Below are positions 17,848 to 30,585 of a stretch of DNA of 64,000 nucleotides, piece by piece (positions within the stretch are counted from its first letter, which is position 1; each line of letters starts with the position of its first letter). Where the stretch lies: positions 5,149,501 to 5,213,500 of the forward strand of contig NZ_JAAQRC020000001.1 in the NCBI RefSeq assembly GCF_019216885.1, written 5' to 3'. The translations under genes and the position numbers were made by a program. The notes under the pieces were generated by a model. It saw only the letters and a program-made list of their open reading frames with translations, ran no database searches and had not been told where the DNA came from. Origin of the DNA: Methylobacterium sp. SyP6R (GTDB taxonomy: Bacteria > Pseudomonadota > Alphaproteobacteria > Rhizobiales > Beijerinckiaceae).

Positions 17848-18813
17848 TCAAGAAGCCCGCGCCCGCGGATGGGCGGCGTCGAAGGCGTCGAGCAGGCGGG
17901 CGGCATCGACCTTGGTGTAGACCTGCGTCGTCGCCAGGGAGGCGTGGCCCAGGAGTTCCTGGATCGCCCTGAGGTCGCCCTGGCGGGCGAGCAGGTGGCT
18001 GGCGAAGGAGTGGCGTAGCGCGTGCGGCGTCGCGGTCGAAGGCAGCCCCAGCGCGCCCCGCATCGACGCGACGGCGAGTTGCACGATGCGCGGCGAGAGC
18101 GGACCGCCCTTGGCACCGACGAAGAGCGGACCCTCCGGCGGCAGGGCGTAGGGGCAGAGTTTCAGGTACTCCTCCACCGCGGCCTGGACCTGGGCGATGG
18201 CCGGCACGCTGCGGGTCTTCTGGCCCTTGCCGACCACCGTCACGGCGTCGACCCCATCGATGGGCGCATCGCGCCGCGTGAGGCCGAGCGCCTCCGAGAT
18301 GCGCAGGCCCGAGCCGTAGAGGAGCGCCAGCACCGCGGCGTCGCGGGCCAGCACCCAGGCCGGGCGGTCCTCGCCGGCGCGGATGTCGGGACTCGCCATC
18401 GCGACCGCGGCGGCGACGGGAAGCGGACGGGGCAGGCGCCGCTCGACCTTGGGCGAGCGCACCGCCGACAAAGCCGCGACGCTGCCATGGCCCTCCCGGT
18501 CGAGGTGGCGGGCAAACGAGCGCAAGCCGGCGAGTGCCCGCATCAGGCTGCGCCCGCCGACGCCGTCCTGGCGCCGCGACGCCATGAAGCCGCGCACGTC
18601 CCGGGGCTTGAGCCCGATCAGGGTCGGGATGTCGGGATTCCGGCCCCCCTTGGCCAGGTGGGCGAGGAACTGGCGCAGATCGCGCCGATAGGCCTCGACG
18701 GTATTGGGCGACAGGCGCCGCTCCGAGGCCATTCCTTCGAGCCAGGTAATGGCCGCCGCCCGCACGTCGGGGGCGCCGGGCAGCAGCAGGTCGACGGGGT
18801 CTGCGTCGGACAT
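17848..18813 (-). CDS. xerC: Tyrosine recombinase XerC
   Basis: A 321-residue tyrosine recombinase. An N-terminal SAM-like DNA-binding domain (RLSPNTVEAYRRDLRQFLAHL) is followed by a catalytic domain with every active-site residue: R171 in GSGLRISEAL, Lys in GKGQK (196-199), H264 and R267 in HALRHSFASHLL, H290 in LLGHASLATT and nucleophile Y299 in QVYTKV. With XerD it resolves chromosome dimers at dif during division. Nothing here suggests an integrative element: no att-like direct repeats and normal base use, so the housekeeping XerC role fits best. Confidence 0.93.
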   Translation of the reverse strand: MSDADPVDLLLPGAPDVRAAAITWLEGMASERRLSPNTVEAYRRDLRQFLAHLAKGGRNPDIPTLIGLKPRDVRGFMASRRQDGVGGRSLMRALAGLRSFARHLDREGHGSVAALSAVRSPKVERRLPRPLPVAAAVAMASPDIRAGEDRPAWVLARDAAVLALLYGSGLRISEALGLTRRDAPIDGVDAVTVVGKGQKTRSVPAIAQVQAAVEEYLKLCPYALPPEGPLFVGAKGGPLSPRIVQLAVASMRGALGLPSTATPHALRHSFASHLLARQGDLRAIQELLGHASLATTQVYTKVDAARLLDAFDAAHPRARAS

Positions 18814-18885
18814 CGGGGGCCGGGCTCCGGTTGGGGGGAGACGAGTAGGCCCCGGATCGGGTTTATGGTGGGTTGACGCCCCCGG

Positions 18886-19764
18886 TCAGGCGGGGGTGAA
18901 GCGCAAGGTGACGCCGTGGCGGGCGCTCGCGCCCGGCGCCAGCAGGCGTTGCGAATCGCGCTCCGCCAGCTCGCCGGAGAAACCCATCCAGTCGGCGTGG
19001 CCGGTCCAGCATTCGAGGGACAGGAACGGCGCCGTCGGCTTGGTCCAGACCGCGAGATGCGGGAAGTCCTCGACCTCCAGGGCGATGGTCGCGCCGGAGG
19101 GAGCGGTGAAGCGCATCGCCCGGCTGCGGGCGTTCAGGAACACCAGCGCCTCGGTGAACATCTCGGGATCGAGGGGCAGGGTGTCGCCGGCGAGGGGCAA
19201 GGCCCGCTCGCTGCGCACCAGCAGCCCGCCGGGCCCGACCTCCGGCACCGCCGGCCGCTCGGGATGCGCGAAGTGCACCGCGTAGCCGCCCCCGGCCACC
19301 CGTTCGCCGCCGGCGAAGGGCCAGGGAAAGGCCGGGTGGAAGCCGAGGCCGTAGGGCAGCGGCTCGGAGCCGGGATTATGGACCTCGCAGGCGAAGGTCA
19401 GTGCCCCGTCGGTCACCGTGGCGGTGACGTCGAGGCGGAAGGCGAACGGATAGGACTGACGGGATTCCGGCGTGTCGGTCAGGCGCAGGGTCACGCTGTC
19501 CTCGGCCTGCGCCACCACCGTGAAGCGGCTGTCGCGGGCAAAGCCGTGCTGCGCCATCGGGTAGCTCGTGCCCGCCACCGTGACGGCGCCCCCGGCGGAG
19601 GCGCCGACGACCGGGAAGAGCCAGGGCGCGTGCCGGTTCCAGTGCGCCGGATCGCCCGACCACAGGTACTCGGTGCCGCCGACCCGCCAGGAGACCGGCT
19701 CGGCGCCGGCGAGGGCGAGGCGGGCGGCGGTGGCGCGGTGGCGGATCTCGACGGTGTCGGTCAT
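18886..19764 (-). CDS. Aldose 1-epimerase family protein
   Basis: A 292-residue beta-sandwich mutarotase. Features are APWLFPVVGASAGG near 45-60, MAQHGFARDSRF around H73, GFHPAFPWPF near 145 (second His), and a conserved FLSLECWTGHADW near the C-terminus. This is the LacX-like branch, which interconverts sugar anomers; the exact sugar is unknown. It stands alone on the minus strand between xerC and a family B repeat. Confidence 0.88.
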   Translation of the reverse strand: MTDTVEIRHRATAARLALAGAEPVSWRVGGTEYLWSGDPAHWNRHAPWLFPVVGASAGGAVTVAGTSYPMAQHGFARDSRFTVVAQAEDSVTLRLTDTPESRQSYPFAFRLDVTATVTDGALTFACEVHNPGSEPLPYGLGFHPAFPWPFAGGERVAGGGYAVHFAHPERPAVPEVGPGGLLVRSERALPLAGDTLPLDPEMFTEALVFLNARSRAMRFTAPSGATIALEVEDFPHLAVWTKPTAPFLSLECWTGHADWMGFSGELAERDSQRLLAPGASARHGVTLRFTPA

Positions 19765-19807
19765 CGGGGCCTCATGCAGCGGCGGGCTGTCAGAAGGCCC
19801 GCGCGTG

Positions 19808-19977
19808 AACCCTCCCCCCTCTGCGGGGGAGGGTGGCGAACGCAGTGAGCCGGGAGAGGGGCAGCGCGACGTTGATCCAGTTGGCGCCCGTCAGAACGGC
19901 TCCGCTTTATCCGGAAACGGCGTCCCCTCTCCCGCCCCACTCCGTGGGGCACCCTCCCCCGCAGAGGGGGGAGGGTT
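19808..19977. repeat. Inverted intergenic repeat, family B
   Basis: The left arm (19808-19862) starts accctcccccctctgcggg and continues through a gtgagccgggagagggg segment; the right arm (19921-19977) is its imperfect reverse complement. The left arm is almost identical to that of the copy at 26463. It lies upstream of the aldose epimerase gene and downstream of the helicase gene. Confidence 0.9.
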
Positions 19978-20024
19978 CAAGGGGTGCGCCCGTCAAAAAC
20001 GCCTGTTTCGGGCAGATGAGCCGC

Positions 20025-21701
20025 TCACCCCCGCCGGGCGTTGTTGCTGCGCCGGGGCTGGCGGGGACGCGGCGGGACCTCGGCCTCGCCCCCGGCCAGG
20101 GCCTCGACCTGGAGGTCGGCCGGGCCGGTGCGCGGGAAGGTGTGGGCGAAGCGCTCGGCGGCGCCGCCGCGAACCTCGAACTTGGTCTCGCGGTCGAAGA
20201 TGCGGATCGCGCCGATCTCCTCGCGGGTCACGTCGCCGCGGCGGCACAGCATCGGCAGCAGGCGGCGCGGATCGGCGTTGTCGCGCCGGCCGACATTGAG
20301 GCGGAACCACACACTCGACCCGAACGGGGCGCGCGGGCCGTCCCGCGGGGTGGTCTCGCGCTTGGTCGTCGCGCCGCGGCCGGTGGTGAAGCCCGGATCG
20401 GTGACCTCCTCGGGCGCCGGCAGGCGCGAGCGGTAGGCCCGCACCAGGGCGGCGGCGAGATCCTCGGCCGAGCGCTGGGCGAGCAGCGACTGGGCCATGG
20501 CGCGGTCCTCGTCGCTCACCTCGTCGGTGACGAGCGGGTCCTGGAGCAGGCGCTCCTGGTCGAGGGCGCGGATCTCGTCGGCCGGCGGCGGGCCGGACCA
20601 GACCGGCACCACGTTCGCCCGCACCATCAGCTCCTCGGCCCGGCGGCGGCGGGACGGCGGCACCAGCAGCACGCTGATGCCCTTGCGCCCGGCCCGGCCG
20701 GTGCGGCCGGAGCGGTGCTGCATCACTTCCGCATCGTTGGGCAGCTCGGCATGGATGACGAGGCCGAGCCCCGGCAGGTCGATGCCGCGGGCGGCGACGT
20801 CGGTGGCGACGCAGACCCGCGCGCGGCCATCGCGCAGGGCCTGGAGGGCGGCGTTGCGCTCGCCCTGGCCGAGCTCGCCCGAGAGCGCCACGGCCTGGAA
20901 GCCGCGCTCGGTCAGCACCGCCTGGAGGTGGCGCACGGAATTGCGGGTGTTGCAGAACACGATCGCGGTGCGCGCCTCGATCTGGCGCAGAGTGTTGACC
21001 ACCACCAGTTCCGTCTCCCGCGGCAGGATGCGGAAGGCGCGGTACTCGATGTCGGCATGCGCCTTGGTCTCGCCGACCACCGCGATCCGCTTCGCATCGC
21101 GCTGGTAGGACTCGGCGAGCGCCACGATGGCCTTCGGCAGGGTGGCGGAGAACAGCAGGGTGCGCCGCTCGGACGGCGTCGTGCCGAGGATGAACTCCAG
21201 ATCCTCGCGGAAGCCGAGGTCGAGCATCTCGTCGGCCTCGTCGAGCACCACGGCGCGCAAGGCCGACGGGTCGAGGTTGCGGCGCTCGAGATGGTCGCGC
21301 AAGCGGCCCGGAGTGCCGACCACGATGTGGACGCCGTCGGCGAGCCAGCGGCTCTCGCGCCGCGGGTCCATGCCGCCGACGCAGGAGACGACGCGGGCGC
21401 CGGCCGGGCCGTAGAGCCAGGACAGCTCGCGGTGGACCTGGAGCGCCAGCTCGCGGGTCGGCGCGATCACCAGCGCGAGCGGCGCGCCGGGCGCGGGCAG
21501 CATCTCGGCGTCGCCGAGGAGGGTGCGGGCGAGAGCGAGGCCGTAGGCGACGGTCTTGCCGGAGCCGGTCTGGGCCGAGACGACGAGGTCGCGCCCCTCG
21601 GTCTCGGGCTCGAGGACGGCGGCCTGGACCGGCGTCGGGTCTTCGTAGCCGCGGTCGGCGAGGGCCTTGGCGAGGGGGGCGGGTAGAACAGGAAAAGGCA
21701 C
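20025..21701 (-). CDS. DEAD-box ATP-dependent RNA helicase with DbpA-type RNA-binding tail
   Basis: About 558 residues. The two RecA-like domains carry the Q motif (PTPVQAAVL), AQTGSGKT, PTREL, VGTPGR, DEADEML, SAT, and later VATDVAARGIDLPG and HRSGRTGRAGR. The C-terminal stretch (about 450-530: FRLNVGRRDNADPRRLLPMLCRR, given here as FRLNVGRRDNADPR) is the DbpA/CsdA RNA-binding fold. It probably remodels RNA during ribosome assembly or cold adaptation. A basic tail RPRQPRRSNNARRG ends the protein. No ATG fits: GTG 21701 (MPFPVLPAPLAKAL) is the likely start; an ATG-like start at 21773 adds non-conserved residues. Confidence 0.9.
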   Translation of the reverse strand: MPFPVLPAPLAKALADRGYEDPTPVQAAVLEPETEGRDLVVSAQTGSGKTVAYGLALARTLLGDAEMLPAPGAPLALVIAPTRELALQVHRELSWLYGPAGARVVSCVGGMDPRRESRWLADGVHIVVGTPGRLRDHLERRNLDPSALRAVVLDEADEMLDLGFREDLEFILGTTPSERRTLLFSATLPKAIVALAESYQRDAKRIAVVGETKAHADIEYRAFRILPRETELVVVNTLRQIEARTAIVFCNTRNSVRHLQAVLTERGFQAVALSGELGQGERNAALQALRDGRARVCVATDVAARGIDLPGLGLVIHAELPNDAEVMQHRSGRTGRAGRKGISVLLVPPSRRRRAEELMVRANVVPVWSGPPPADEIRALDQERLLQDPLVTDEVSDEDRAMAQSLLAQRSAEDLAAALVRAYRSRLPAPEEVTDPGFTTGRGATTKRETTPRDGPRAPFGSSVWFRLNVGRRDNADPRRLLPMLCRRGDVTREEIGAIRIFDRETKFEVRGGAAERFAHTFPRTGPADLQVEALAGGEAEVPPRPRQPRRSNNARRG

Positions 21702-21963
21702 GTGGATTCGATCCCAGGTAATGGCGACGCGCGGGGATCGAATCGGCTCCGGAGACCAGGCTTTGTAGCACATGGCCTCATCAGAGGGCCGGCCGCATGG
21801 CGGCGGGCGCTCGCGGCGCGCGGGGAATCCCTACGGTCTTTTCGTGGAGGAGGCAGCCATTACAGGGGTTGGGGCCGGAGGTCCACCCCGCACCCCGCAT
21901 GGGTGGCACCTCCTCAAGGGATGCCCCGGACGGGGTGATTTTCGGCGGGATGATTCTCGGGGA

Positions 21964-25755
<3,792 letters not shown>

Positions 25756-25854
25756 GAGTATAGGGTCCCGCATGCCCTCGCGATGGCACGGGCGCCCCGG
25801 ACTGTCAAAAACCAAACTTAAGAAATGTGAAATGCACGCGGCTGCCGTCGCGGA

Positions 25855-26400
25855 TCAGGCGCCCTGCACCGGCCGCCCGGTCAGGGCCTCGCCGATCTCG
25901 GCCACGATCGCCTGCGGGGTGGCGCCGACCGAGACCACGAGCGGGCGCTCGTCGGGCGCCGGCTCCTCCAGGGTGCGGAACTGGCTGTCGAGCAGGCTCG
26001 TCGGCATGAAGTGCCCGTGGCGGGCGGCCATGCGCCGGCCGATCAGCTCGCGGTCGCCCTTGAGGTAGACGAGGCGCACGTCCGGCCGGTCCCCGACCAG
26101 GACCTCGCGATAGGCGCGCTTGAGGGCCGAGCAGGTCACCACCCCGTGCCGCCCCTCGGCGCGGAGCCGGTCGATCCAGGCCGCGATGGCCGCGAGCCAG
26201 GGCCAGCGATCCTCGTCGGTGAGGGGGGAGCCGGCCTGCATCTTCTCGACATTGGCGGGAGGATGGAAATCGTCGCCGTCCTCGAACTCCCAGCCGAGCC
26301 GGCCGGCGAGCAGGCTCGCCACCGTGGTCTTGCCGGAGCCGGAGACGCCCATCACGACGATGACCGCCGGGGGAGCCGGGTTTCCTGCGGCATTGTCCAT
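25855..26400 (-). CDS. gntK: Gluconokinase
   Basis: A 181-residue P-loop kinase with GVSGSGKTT at 18-26, then FEDGDDFHPPANVEKMQAG and PLTDEDRWPWL, the substrate motifs of GntK-type gluconokinases, and CSALKRAYRE. It phosphorylates gluconate to 6-phosphogluconate for the Entner-Doudoroff or pentose phosphate pathway. ATG 26400 has GGGAGGG about nine bases upstream; a longer frame exists. No gluconate permease or edd/eda is nearby. Confidence 0.93.
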   Translation of the reverse strand: MDNAAGNPAPPAVIVVMGVSGSGKTTVASLLAGRLGWEFEDGDDFHPPANVEKMQAGSPLTDEDRWPWLAAIAAWIDRLRAEGRHGVVTCSALKRAYREVLVGDRPDVRLVYLKGDRELIGRRMAARHGHFMPTSLLDSQFRTLEEPAPDERPLVVSVGATPQAIVAEIGEALTGRPVQGA

Positions 26401-26462
26401 CGTCGCGTGCCCTCCCGTTTTCTTTGTCATTCTCAAACAGATGATACCGCGCTGAGCGCCTG

Positions 26463-26631
26463 ACCCTCCCCCCTCTGCGGGGGAGGGTGGCGAACGAAGT
26501 GAGCCGGGAGAGGGGCAGCGCGACGCTCTTCCAGGGATCGCCCTTCATCGGGCGCGCGGCCTCTCCGGAATCGTGGTTCCCCTCTCCCGGCCTGCTCCGC
26601 AGGCCACCCTCCCCCGCAGAGGGGGGAGGGG
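26463..26631. repeat. Inverted intergenic repeat, family B (second copy)
   Basis: Left arm 26463-26517 and right arm 26579-26631 are imperfect inverted copies. The left arm matches the copy at 19808 almost base for base through about 65 bases, including gtgagccgggagaggggc. It separates gntK from the 3' end of lpd. Confidence 0.9.
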
Positions 26632-26645
26632 TATAGCCGTCGCGC

Positions 26646-28049
26646 TCACATGTGCAGCGCGCGCTTCTCCACCGCCAGCGCGGCTTCCTTCACCGCCTCG
26701 GTCAGGGTCGGGTGGGCATGGCAGGTGCGGGCGATGTCCTCGGACGAGGCGCCGAACTCCATCGCCACCGCGACCTCCATGATGAGGTTGCCGGCATCGG
26801 GCCCGACGATGTGGACGCCGAGCACCCGGTCGGTCGACGCGTCGGCCAGCACCTTCACGAAGCCGTCGGTGGTGTGGTTCACCTTGGCGCGGCCGTTGGC
26901 GGTGAACGGGAACTTGCCGATGTTGTAGGCGATCCCGTCCTTCTTCAGCTCCTCCTCGGACTTGCCGACCGAGGCGACCTCCGGCGTGGTGTAGACCACG
27001 TTCGGGATCACGCCATAATTCACGTGGCCGGCCTTGCCGGCCAGGATCTCGGCCACCGCGACGCCCTCGTCCTCGGCCTTGTGGGCGAGCATCGGGCCGG
27101 CGATCACGTCGCCGATGGCGTAGAGGCCGGTGACGTTGGTGGCGTAGCGGTCGTCGGTCTGGATCCGGCCCTTGTTGTCGAGCTGGACGCCGACCGTGTC
27201 GAGGCCGAGGCCCGCGGTGTAGGGCGTGCGGCCGATGGCGACGAGGACCACGTCGGCCTCCAGCACCTCCGCCGCGCCGCCCGCGGCCGGCTCGACCGTG
27301 ACCTTGGCGCCGTTCCCGGTGCGCTCGACGCCGGTGACCTTCTGCGACAGGCGGAACGCGATGCCCTGCTTGGCCAGGATGCGCTGGAACTGCTTGCCGA
27401 CCTCGCCGTCCATGCCCGGCAGGATCCGGTCGAGATACTCGACGACGGTCACCTCGGCGCCCAGCCGCCGCCAGACCGAGCCGAGTTCGAGGCCGATCAC
27501 GCCGGCGCCGATGACGACGAGCTTGCCCGGGACCTTGGTCAGGTCGAGGGCGCCGGTCGAGGAGACCACGACCTCCTCGTCGATGGTCACGCCCGGCAGG
27601 TTGGCGACGTCGGAGCCCGTCGCGATGACGACGTTCTTGGCTTCCAGGATCTGGTTGCTGCCGTCCTCCGAGGTGACCTCGACCCGGCCGGCGCCGGCCA
27701 GCCGCCCGGTGCCCTGGAAGGCGTCGATGCCGTTCTTCTTGAGCAGGAACGCGACGCCCTTGGTGTTGCCGTCGACGCCGTCCTGCTTGAACGCCATCAT
27801 CTTAGGCAGGTCGAGCTTCGGCTCGCCGACGGTGATGCCGAGCACCGGGAAGTGCTTGGTCGCCTCCTCGAACGCCTCGGACGCGTGGAGCAGGGCCTTC
27901 GACGGGATGCAGCCGACATTGAGGCAGGTGCCGCCATGGGTCGGGCGCTTCTCGACCACGGCGGTCTTCAGGCCGAGCTGGGCGGCGCGCAGGGCGCAGA
28001 CGTAGCCGCCGGGGCCGGTGCCGATGACGACGAGATCGTAGGAGGACAT
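26646..28049 (-). CDS. lpd: Dihydrolipoyl dehydrogenase (E3)
   Basis: A 467-residue flavoprotein. [10 protein letters not shown] at 10-19 binds FAD; C42 and C47 in [13 protein letters not shown] form the redox disulfide; [13 protein letters not shown] binds NAD; the C-terminal HAHPTLTEA gives the His-Glu pair. It reoxidises the lipoyl group of the 2-oxoglutarate dehydrogenase complex. It is the last gene of the TCA operon on the minus strand, after sucA-sucB, with an SDR gene in between. Start ATG 28049 is the family start. Confidence 0.97.
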   Translation of the reverse strand: MSSYDLVVIGTGPGGYVCALRAAQLGLKTAVVEKRPTHGGTCLNVGCIPSKALLHASEAFEEATKHFPVLGITVGEPKLDLPKMMAFKQDGVDGNTKGVAFLLKKNGIDAFQGTGRLAGAGRVEVTSEDGSNQILEAKNVVIATGSDVANLPGVTIDEEVVVSSTGALDLTKVPGKLVVIGAGVIGLELGSVWRRLGAEVTVVEYLDRILPGMDGEVGKQFQRILAKQGIAFRLSQKVTGVERTGNGAKVTVEPAAGGAAEVLEADVVLVAIGRTPYTAGLGLDTVGVQLDNKGRIQTDDRYATNVTGLYAIGDVIAGPMLAHKAEDEGVAVAEILAGKAGHVNYGVIPNVVYTTPEVASVGKSEEELKKDGIAYNIGKFPFTANGRAKVNHTTDGFVKVLADASTDRVLGVHIVGPDAGNLIMEVAVAMEFGASSEDIARTCHAHPTLTEAVKEAALAVEKRALHM

Positions 28050-28123
28050 GCGGGACTCGCGAGGTTGGGCGCGGCGGGCCTTCACGGCGCCGCCGCCGGA
28101 TGAGTGATGGATGAGGAGGGCGG

Positions 28124-28870
28124 CTAGCGGCCGCCCGAGATCGTGAGCGTCGCGCCGGTGGCGTAGGAGGCCTCGTCCGAGAGAAGCCACAGCACCGCGG
28201 CCGCGACCTCGTCGGCGGTGCCGGCGCGCTTCATCGGCACGAGCGGGCTCAAGCGCGCCAGCCGGTCGGGCTGGCCGCCGCTGGCATGGATGTCGGTCTC
28301 GATCAGGCCGGGGGCGACGCCGTTGACGCGGATCCCCTCCTCGGCGACCTCGCCGGCCAGGCCGGTGGTGAAGGTGTCGATGGCGCCCTTGGAGGCCGCG
28401 TAGTCGACGTACTGCCCCGGCGCACCGAGGCGGGCCGCGACCGAGGAGAGGTTGACGATGACGCCGCCCTGCCCGCCGTGGCGGGTCGACATCCGCCGCA
28501 CCGCCTCGCCCGCGCACAGGAACGAGCCGACGACGTTGGTGGTCATCATCCGGTGAAGGCGCGCGAACGTCATCTCGTCGACCCGGGCGGCGTAGTCGAC
28601 GACGCCCGCATTGTTGACGAGGCCCCCGAGCGTGCCGAGGGCGTCGGCGGCCCGGAACAGGGCCGGGATGTCGGATTCGACCGCGACGTCGCTCCGCACC
28701 GCGAGCGCGGTGCCGCCGGCTTCCTCGATCTCCCGCACCAGGGACTCGGCGGCGTCCTTGGCCGCGACGTAGGAGAAGCAGACCCGCCAGCCGGCCCGTG
28801 CCGCCCTCAAGGAAACCGCCCGGCCGATGCCGCGGCTGCCGCCGGTGACCACCAGGACCTTGTCCGTCAT
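28124..28870 (-). CDS. SDR-family NAD(P)-dependent oxidoreductase (FabG-like)
   Basis: A 248-residue classical short-chain dehydrogenase: TGGSRGIG at 9-16, NNAG at 86-89, catalytic S142/S143 (NLSSVAA), Y157 and K161 (YVDYAASK), and the C-terminal [19 protein letters not shown]. The Arg at RS 59-60 and lack of an acidic residue after strand 2 favour NADPH. Substrate unknown. It sits between sucB and lpd on the same strand, a position often held by an SDR in this operon in Rhizobiales, but its link to the TCA cycle is not established. Confidence 0.88.
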   Translation of the reverse strand: MTDKVLVVTGGSRGIGRAVSLRAARAGWRVCFSYVAAKDAAESLVREIEEAGGTALAVRSDVAVESDIPALFRAADALGTLGGLVNNAGVVDYAARVDEMTFARLHRMMTTNVVGSFLCAGEAVRRMSTRHGGQGGVIVNLSSVAARLGAPGQYVDYAASKGAIDTFTTGLAGEVAEEGIRVNGVAPGLIETDIHASGGQPDRLARLSPLVPMKRAGTADEVAAAVLWLLSDEASYATGATLTISGGR

Positions 28871-29236
28871 TGCCGTGCTCCCCGATGACGAGAGACCCCT
28901 CCCCCAGGCGACGAAGCTATCCGGGAGGAAAAAAGAGGCGCGGGCTTCCCCTCTCCCCGTGGGCGGGGAGAGGGCTGTGTTCCCGTTCAGGGAATACAGC
29001 AAGCGCAGGCGCAGCCGGAGCGAGGGTGAGGGGGTATCTCCGGATGTGGCTCCTCCGGATATACCCCCTCACCCTCGCGGCGAACCTGCGGTTCGCAGCT
29101 CGCTCCGTCGACGACAAGGTCGCCGGAGCCCTCTCCCCGCCCGCGGGGAGAGGAGGAAACCCGCGCCACTCTCGTCACGCAAGTTTTCCGAAGGCCCCTC
29201 CCCGGGTGGGGCAGGGGCTCTGGTTTCAGCCGAACC
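28871..29236. repeat. Palindrome cluster between sucB and the SDR gene
   Basis: No gene. Three nested dyads: ccctctccccg/cggggagaggg hairpins at about 28950-28975 and 29131-29155, and a central arm pair gagggtgagggggtat (from 29022) with ataccccctcaccctc (ending 29079). The outer parts (cgcgggcttcccctc and ggaaacccgcgcc) resemble repeat family C. It interrupts the TCA operon and could stall or process the transcript. Confidence 0.75.
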
Positions 29237-30505
29237 TCAGAGGTCGAGCACGAGGCGCGCCGGGTCCTCCAGGGCCTCCTTGACCCGCACCAGGAAGGTC
29301 ACGGCCTCCTTCCCGTCGACGATCCGGTGATCGTAGGACAGGGCGAGGTACATCATCGGCCGCGCCTCGATCTTGCCGTTGCGCACGACCGGGCGCTCCT
29401 CGATGCGGTGCATGCCGAGGATGCCGGATTGCGGCGCGTTGAGGATCGGGGTCGACATCAGCGAGCCGTAGATGCCGCCGTTGGTGATCGTGAACGTGCC
29501 GCCCTGCATGTCCTCGATCGACAGCTTGCCGTCGCGGGCCTTGCGGCCGAAGCCGGTGATGGCCTTCTCGATGCCCGAGATCGACAGCCGGTCGGCGTCG
29601 CGCACCACCGGCACGACGAGACCCTTGTCGGTGCCGACCGCGATGCCGACGTGGTAGTAGTTCTTGTAGACGATGTCCTGGCCGTCGATCTCGGCGTTCA
29701 CCGCCGGCACGTCCTTCAGGGCGCCGATCACCGCCTTGGTGAAGAAGCCCATGAAGCCGAGCTTGGCGCCGTGCTTCTTCTCGAACACGTCCTTGTATTG
29801 CTGGCGCAGGGCCATCACCGCGCCCATGTCGACGTCGTTGAACGTCGTCAGCATCGCGGCGGTGTTCTGCGCGTCCTTGAGGCGCCGGGCGATGGTCTGG
29901 CGCAGCTTGGTCATGCGCACCCGCTCCTCGCGGGAGGCATCGTCCGGCGCGGACGGGGCGCGGGCGACCTGCGGGGCCGGGGTCGGGGCGGGAGCCGAGG
30001 CGCCGGACGAGATCGCCGAGAGCATGTCGCCCTTGGTGACGCGGCCGTCCTTGCCGCTGCCCTTCACCGACGACGGATCGACGCCGGATTCCTGGGCCAG
30101 ACGCCCGACGGCCGGGCCGTTGTCGCCGGCCGAGTGACCCTTCGGGGCGGCGGCGCCGTGGCTGCCGTACGAGGCGGACGAGGACTTGGCGGGCGCCTCG
30201 GCGGCGGCCTTCGGGGCCTCCTTGGGAGCCTCGGCCTTCGGAGCCGCGCCGTTGCCGGCGGCGGCGCCGCCCTCGACGATCGAGCCCAGCAGCGCGCCGG
30301 GCTCGACCGTCTCGCCGTCCTTGGCGACGATGTCGCCGAGCTGGCCGGAGGCCGGGGCGTTGACCTCGAGGGTGACCTTGTCGGTCTCGAGCTCGACCAG
30401 CGGCTCGTCGGCCTTCACGGTGTCGCCGGGCTTCTTGAACCAGCGGCCGATCGTGGCCTCGCTCACGGACTCGCCGAGCGTCGGGACGCGGATTTCGGTG
30501 GCCAT
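29237..30505 (-). CDS. sucB: Dihydrolipoyllysine-residue succinyltransferase, E2 of 2-oxoglutarate dehydrogenase
   Basis: A 422-residue E2. An N-terminal lipoyl domain carries K43 in [12 protein letters not shown] Pro/Ala/Lys-rich linker (about 80-130) leads to an E1/E3-binding domain ([22 protein letters not shown], here [12 protein letters not shown] and [12 protein letters not shown], about 131-160), and the C-terminal catalytic domain ends with [14 protein letters not shown], where the His and Asp are catalytic. It transfers succinyl to CoA in the cytosolic complex core. 80 bp after sucA in the operon. Confidence 0.97.
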   Translation of the reverse strand: MATEIRVPTLGESVSEATIGRWFKKPGDTVKADEPLVELETDKVTLEVNAPASGQLGDIVAKDGETVEPGALLGSIVEGGAAAGNGAAPKAEAPKEAPKAAAEAPAKSSSASYGSHGAAAPKGHSAGDNGPAVGRLAQESGVDPSSVKGSGKDGRVTKGDMLSAISSGASAPAPTPAPQVARAPSAPDDASREERVRMTKLRQTIARRLKDAQNTAAMLTTFNDVDMGAVMALRQQYKDVFEKKHGAKLGFMGFFTKAVIGALKDVPAVNAEIDGQDIVYKNYYHVGIAVGTDKGLVVPVVRDADRLSISGIEKAITGFGRKARDGKLSIEDMQGGTFTITNGGIYGSLMSTPILNAPQSGILGMHRIEERPVVRNGKIEARPMMYLALSYDHRIVDGKEAVTFLVRVKEALEDPARLVLDL

Positions 30506-30585
30506 GTCTTCCGTCAGGGTTGGGGCGGTGGGGTGCCCGGAAAAGGATCAGGCGGCGCCCCGGAAGGGGCGCCGGTGACGAGGGA

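Noticed and set aside
16272..18116. Minus-strand frame of 614 codons across the MFS and xerC genes
   Set aside because: It covers two well-supported genes in other frames and has the compositional look of a shadow frame.
17848..18813. XerC as the integrase of a genomic island
   Set aside because: No tRNA, direct repeats or phage genes lie nearby; motifs and context fit the housekeeping recombinase.
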